A stretch of DNA of 64,000 nt from Paenibacillus oceani (GTDB taxonomy: Bacteria; Bacillota; Bacilli; Paenibacillales; NBRC-103111), in the NCBI RefSeq assembly GCF_014705615.1, contig NZ_JACXJA010000015.1, forward strand, positions 62,001 to 126,000. Direction: 5' to 3'. Below the pieces are notes generated by a model that was not told the DNA's origin, searched no databases, and saw only the letters and a list, made by a program, of their open reading frames with translations. This document shows positions 63,751-64,000 of this stretch, piece by piece. The translations under genes were made by a program, and so were the position numbers. The first letter of the stretch is position 1. Each line of letters starts with the position of its first letter.

Positions 63751-64000
63751 ATGAGCGAAGTAAAGCCTCAAGAACGTATTCGTTACACCGTATCGGTCGA
63801 CCAGTATGTTGACTACCACAAAAACGGCTATTTGCTCGTAAAAGGGTTATTGGCAAAGGAAGACACCGAGCGGCTGCTGAGCTGGACGGACGATATCTAC
63901 CACGGCCGCGTAACGGAGCTGGATCATCTGTCCCGCGAGCACGCCTGGATGAAAGGAACGAACAAAACCGAGCGGCTCTCCTCCGCCCGCATGCATATGC
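63751..64000 (+). CDS. PhyH-type dioxygenase, N-terminal part
   Basis: The frame runs off the right edge after 83 residues. It starts MSEVKPQERIRYTVSVDQYV and continues YHKNGYLLVKGLLAKEDTER, a typical phytanoyl-CoA dioxygenase N-terminus (the 'GYLLVKGLL' strand and helix). Iron ligands lie beyond the edge. The ATG at 63751 is immediately preceded by GAAGGA, and a stronger AAGGAG lies 14 nt further, so the start is somewhat uncertain. It is related to the PhyH protein at 8413-9309. Confidence 0.75.
   Translation, partial: MSEVKPQERIRYTVSVDQYVDYHKNGYLLVKGLLAKEDTERLLSWTDDIYHGRVTELDHLSREHAWMKGTNKTERLSSARMHM

Overview
The window looks like part of a Paenibacillaceae chromosome (Paenibacillus or Cohnella type). 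The pointers are moderately GC-rich DNA, strong GGAGG ribosome sites, frequent TTG/GTG starts, a T-box leader, near-consensus cre sites, a YesS/LplABC-type sugar transporter and very many AraC-type regulators. No rRNA, tRNA or CRISPR array was seen. Most of the window is an accessory carbohydrate region.

Layout. 1-2.5 kb: a partial LOG-family gene, then a junction where a small kinase and a beta-helix gene both lose their 3' ends. 2.7-7.6 kb (module A): an AraC regulator divergent from a beta-helix gene, a decayed gene, a solute-binding protein (SBP) and the truncated beta-helix gene. 8.4-9.3 kb: a PhyH-type dioxygenase. 9.4-21.5 kb (module B): a pseudo-GH31/AraC fusion regulator divergent from SGNH hydrolase, sialidase-like, SBP, toroid glycosidase-like, SBP and beta-helix genes. 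21.8-29 kb: dnaE, an epimerase, an enolase-superfamily enzyme and an alpha/beta hydrolase. 29.3-30.1 kb: three abutting gene fragments. 30.1-35.7 kb (module C) and 36.2-44.6 kb (module D): AraC, SBP and beta-helix or beta-propeller genes. 44.7-55.3 kb: another AraC, an M14 peptidase, a complete SBP plus two-permease transporter with a membrane-bound AraC regulator, and a sulfatase. 55.8-64 kb: an ArsR/SRPBCC pair, an XRE pseudogene, an AT-rich secreted protease, an RHS remnant, a lipoprotein, glnS behind a T-box, an AraC regulator and the start of a second PhyH gene.

How the genes may work together. Five intact, clearly related lipoprotein SBPs have no permease beside them. In every case the next gene downstream encodes a carbohydrate-active candidate, three of them Tat-signalled right-handed beta-helix proteins of pectate-lyase or tailspike type. 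An AraC-type regulator sits divergently at the head of each module. The simplest reading is a duplicated, diversifying set of surface glycan capture-and-cleavage modules that share a transporter encoded elsewhere. The most unusual parts are the regulator at 18608-21517, a GH31 glycosidase scaffold without its catalytic Asp fused to an AraC DNA-binding domain, with two 53-bp matching boxes upstream of its presumed targets, and two beta-helix genes whose GC-rich Tat signal regions are joined to AT-richer tailspike-like bodies.
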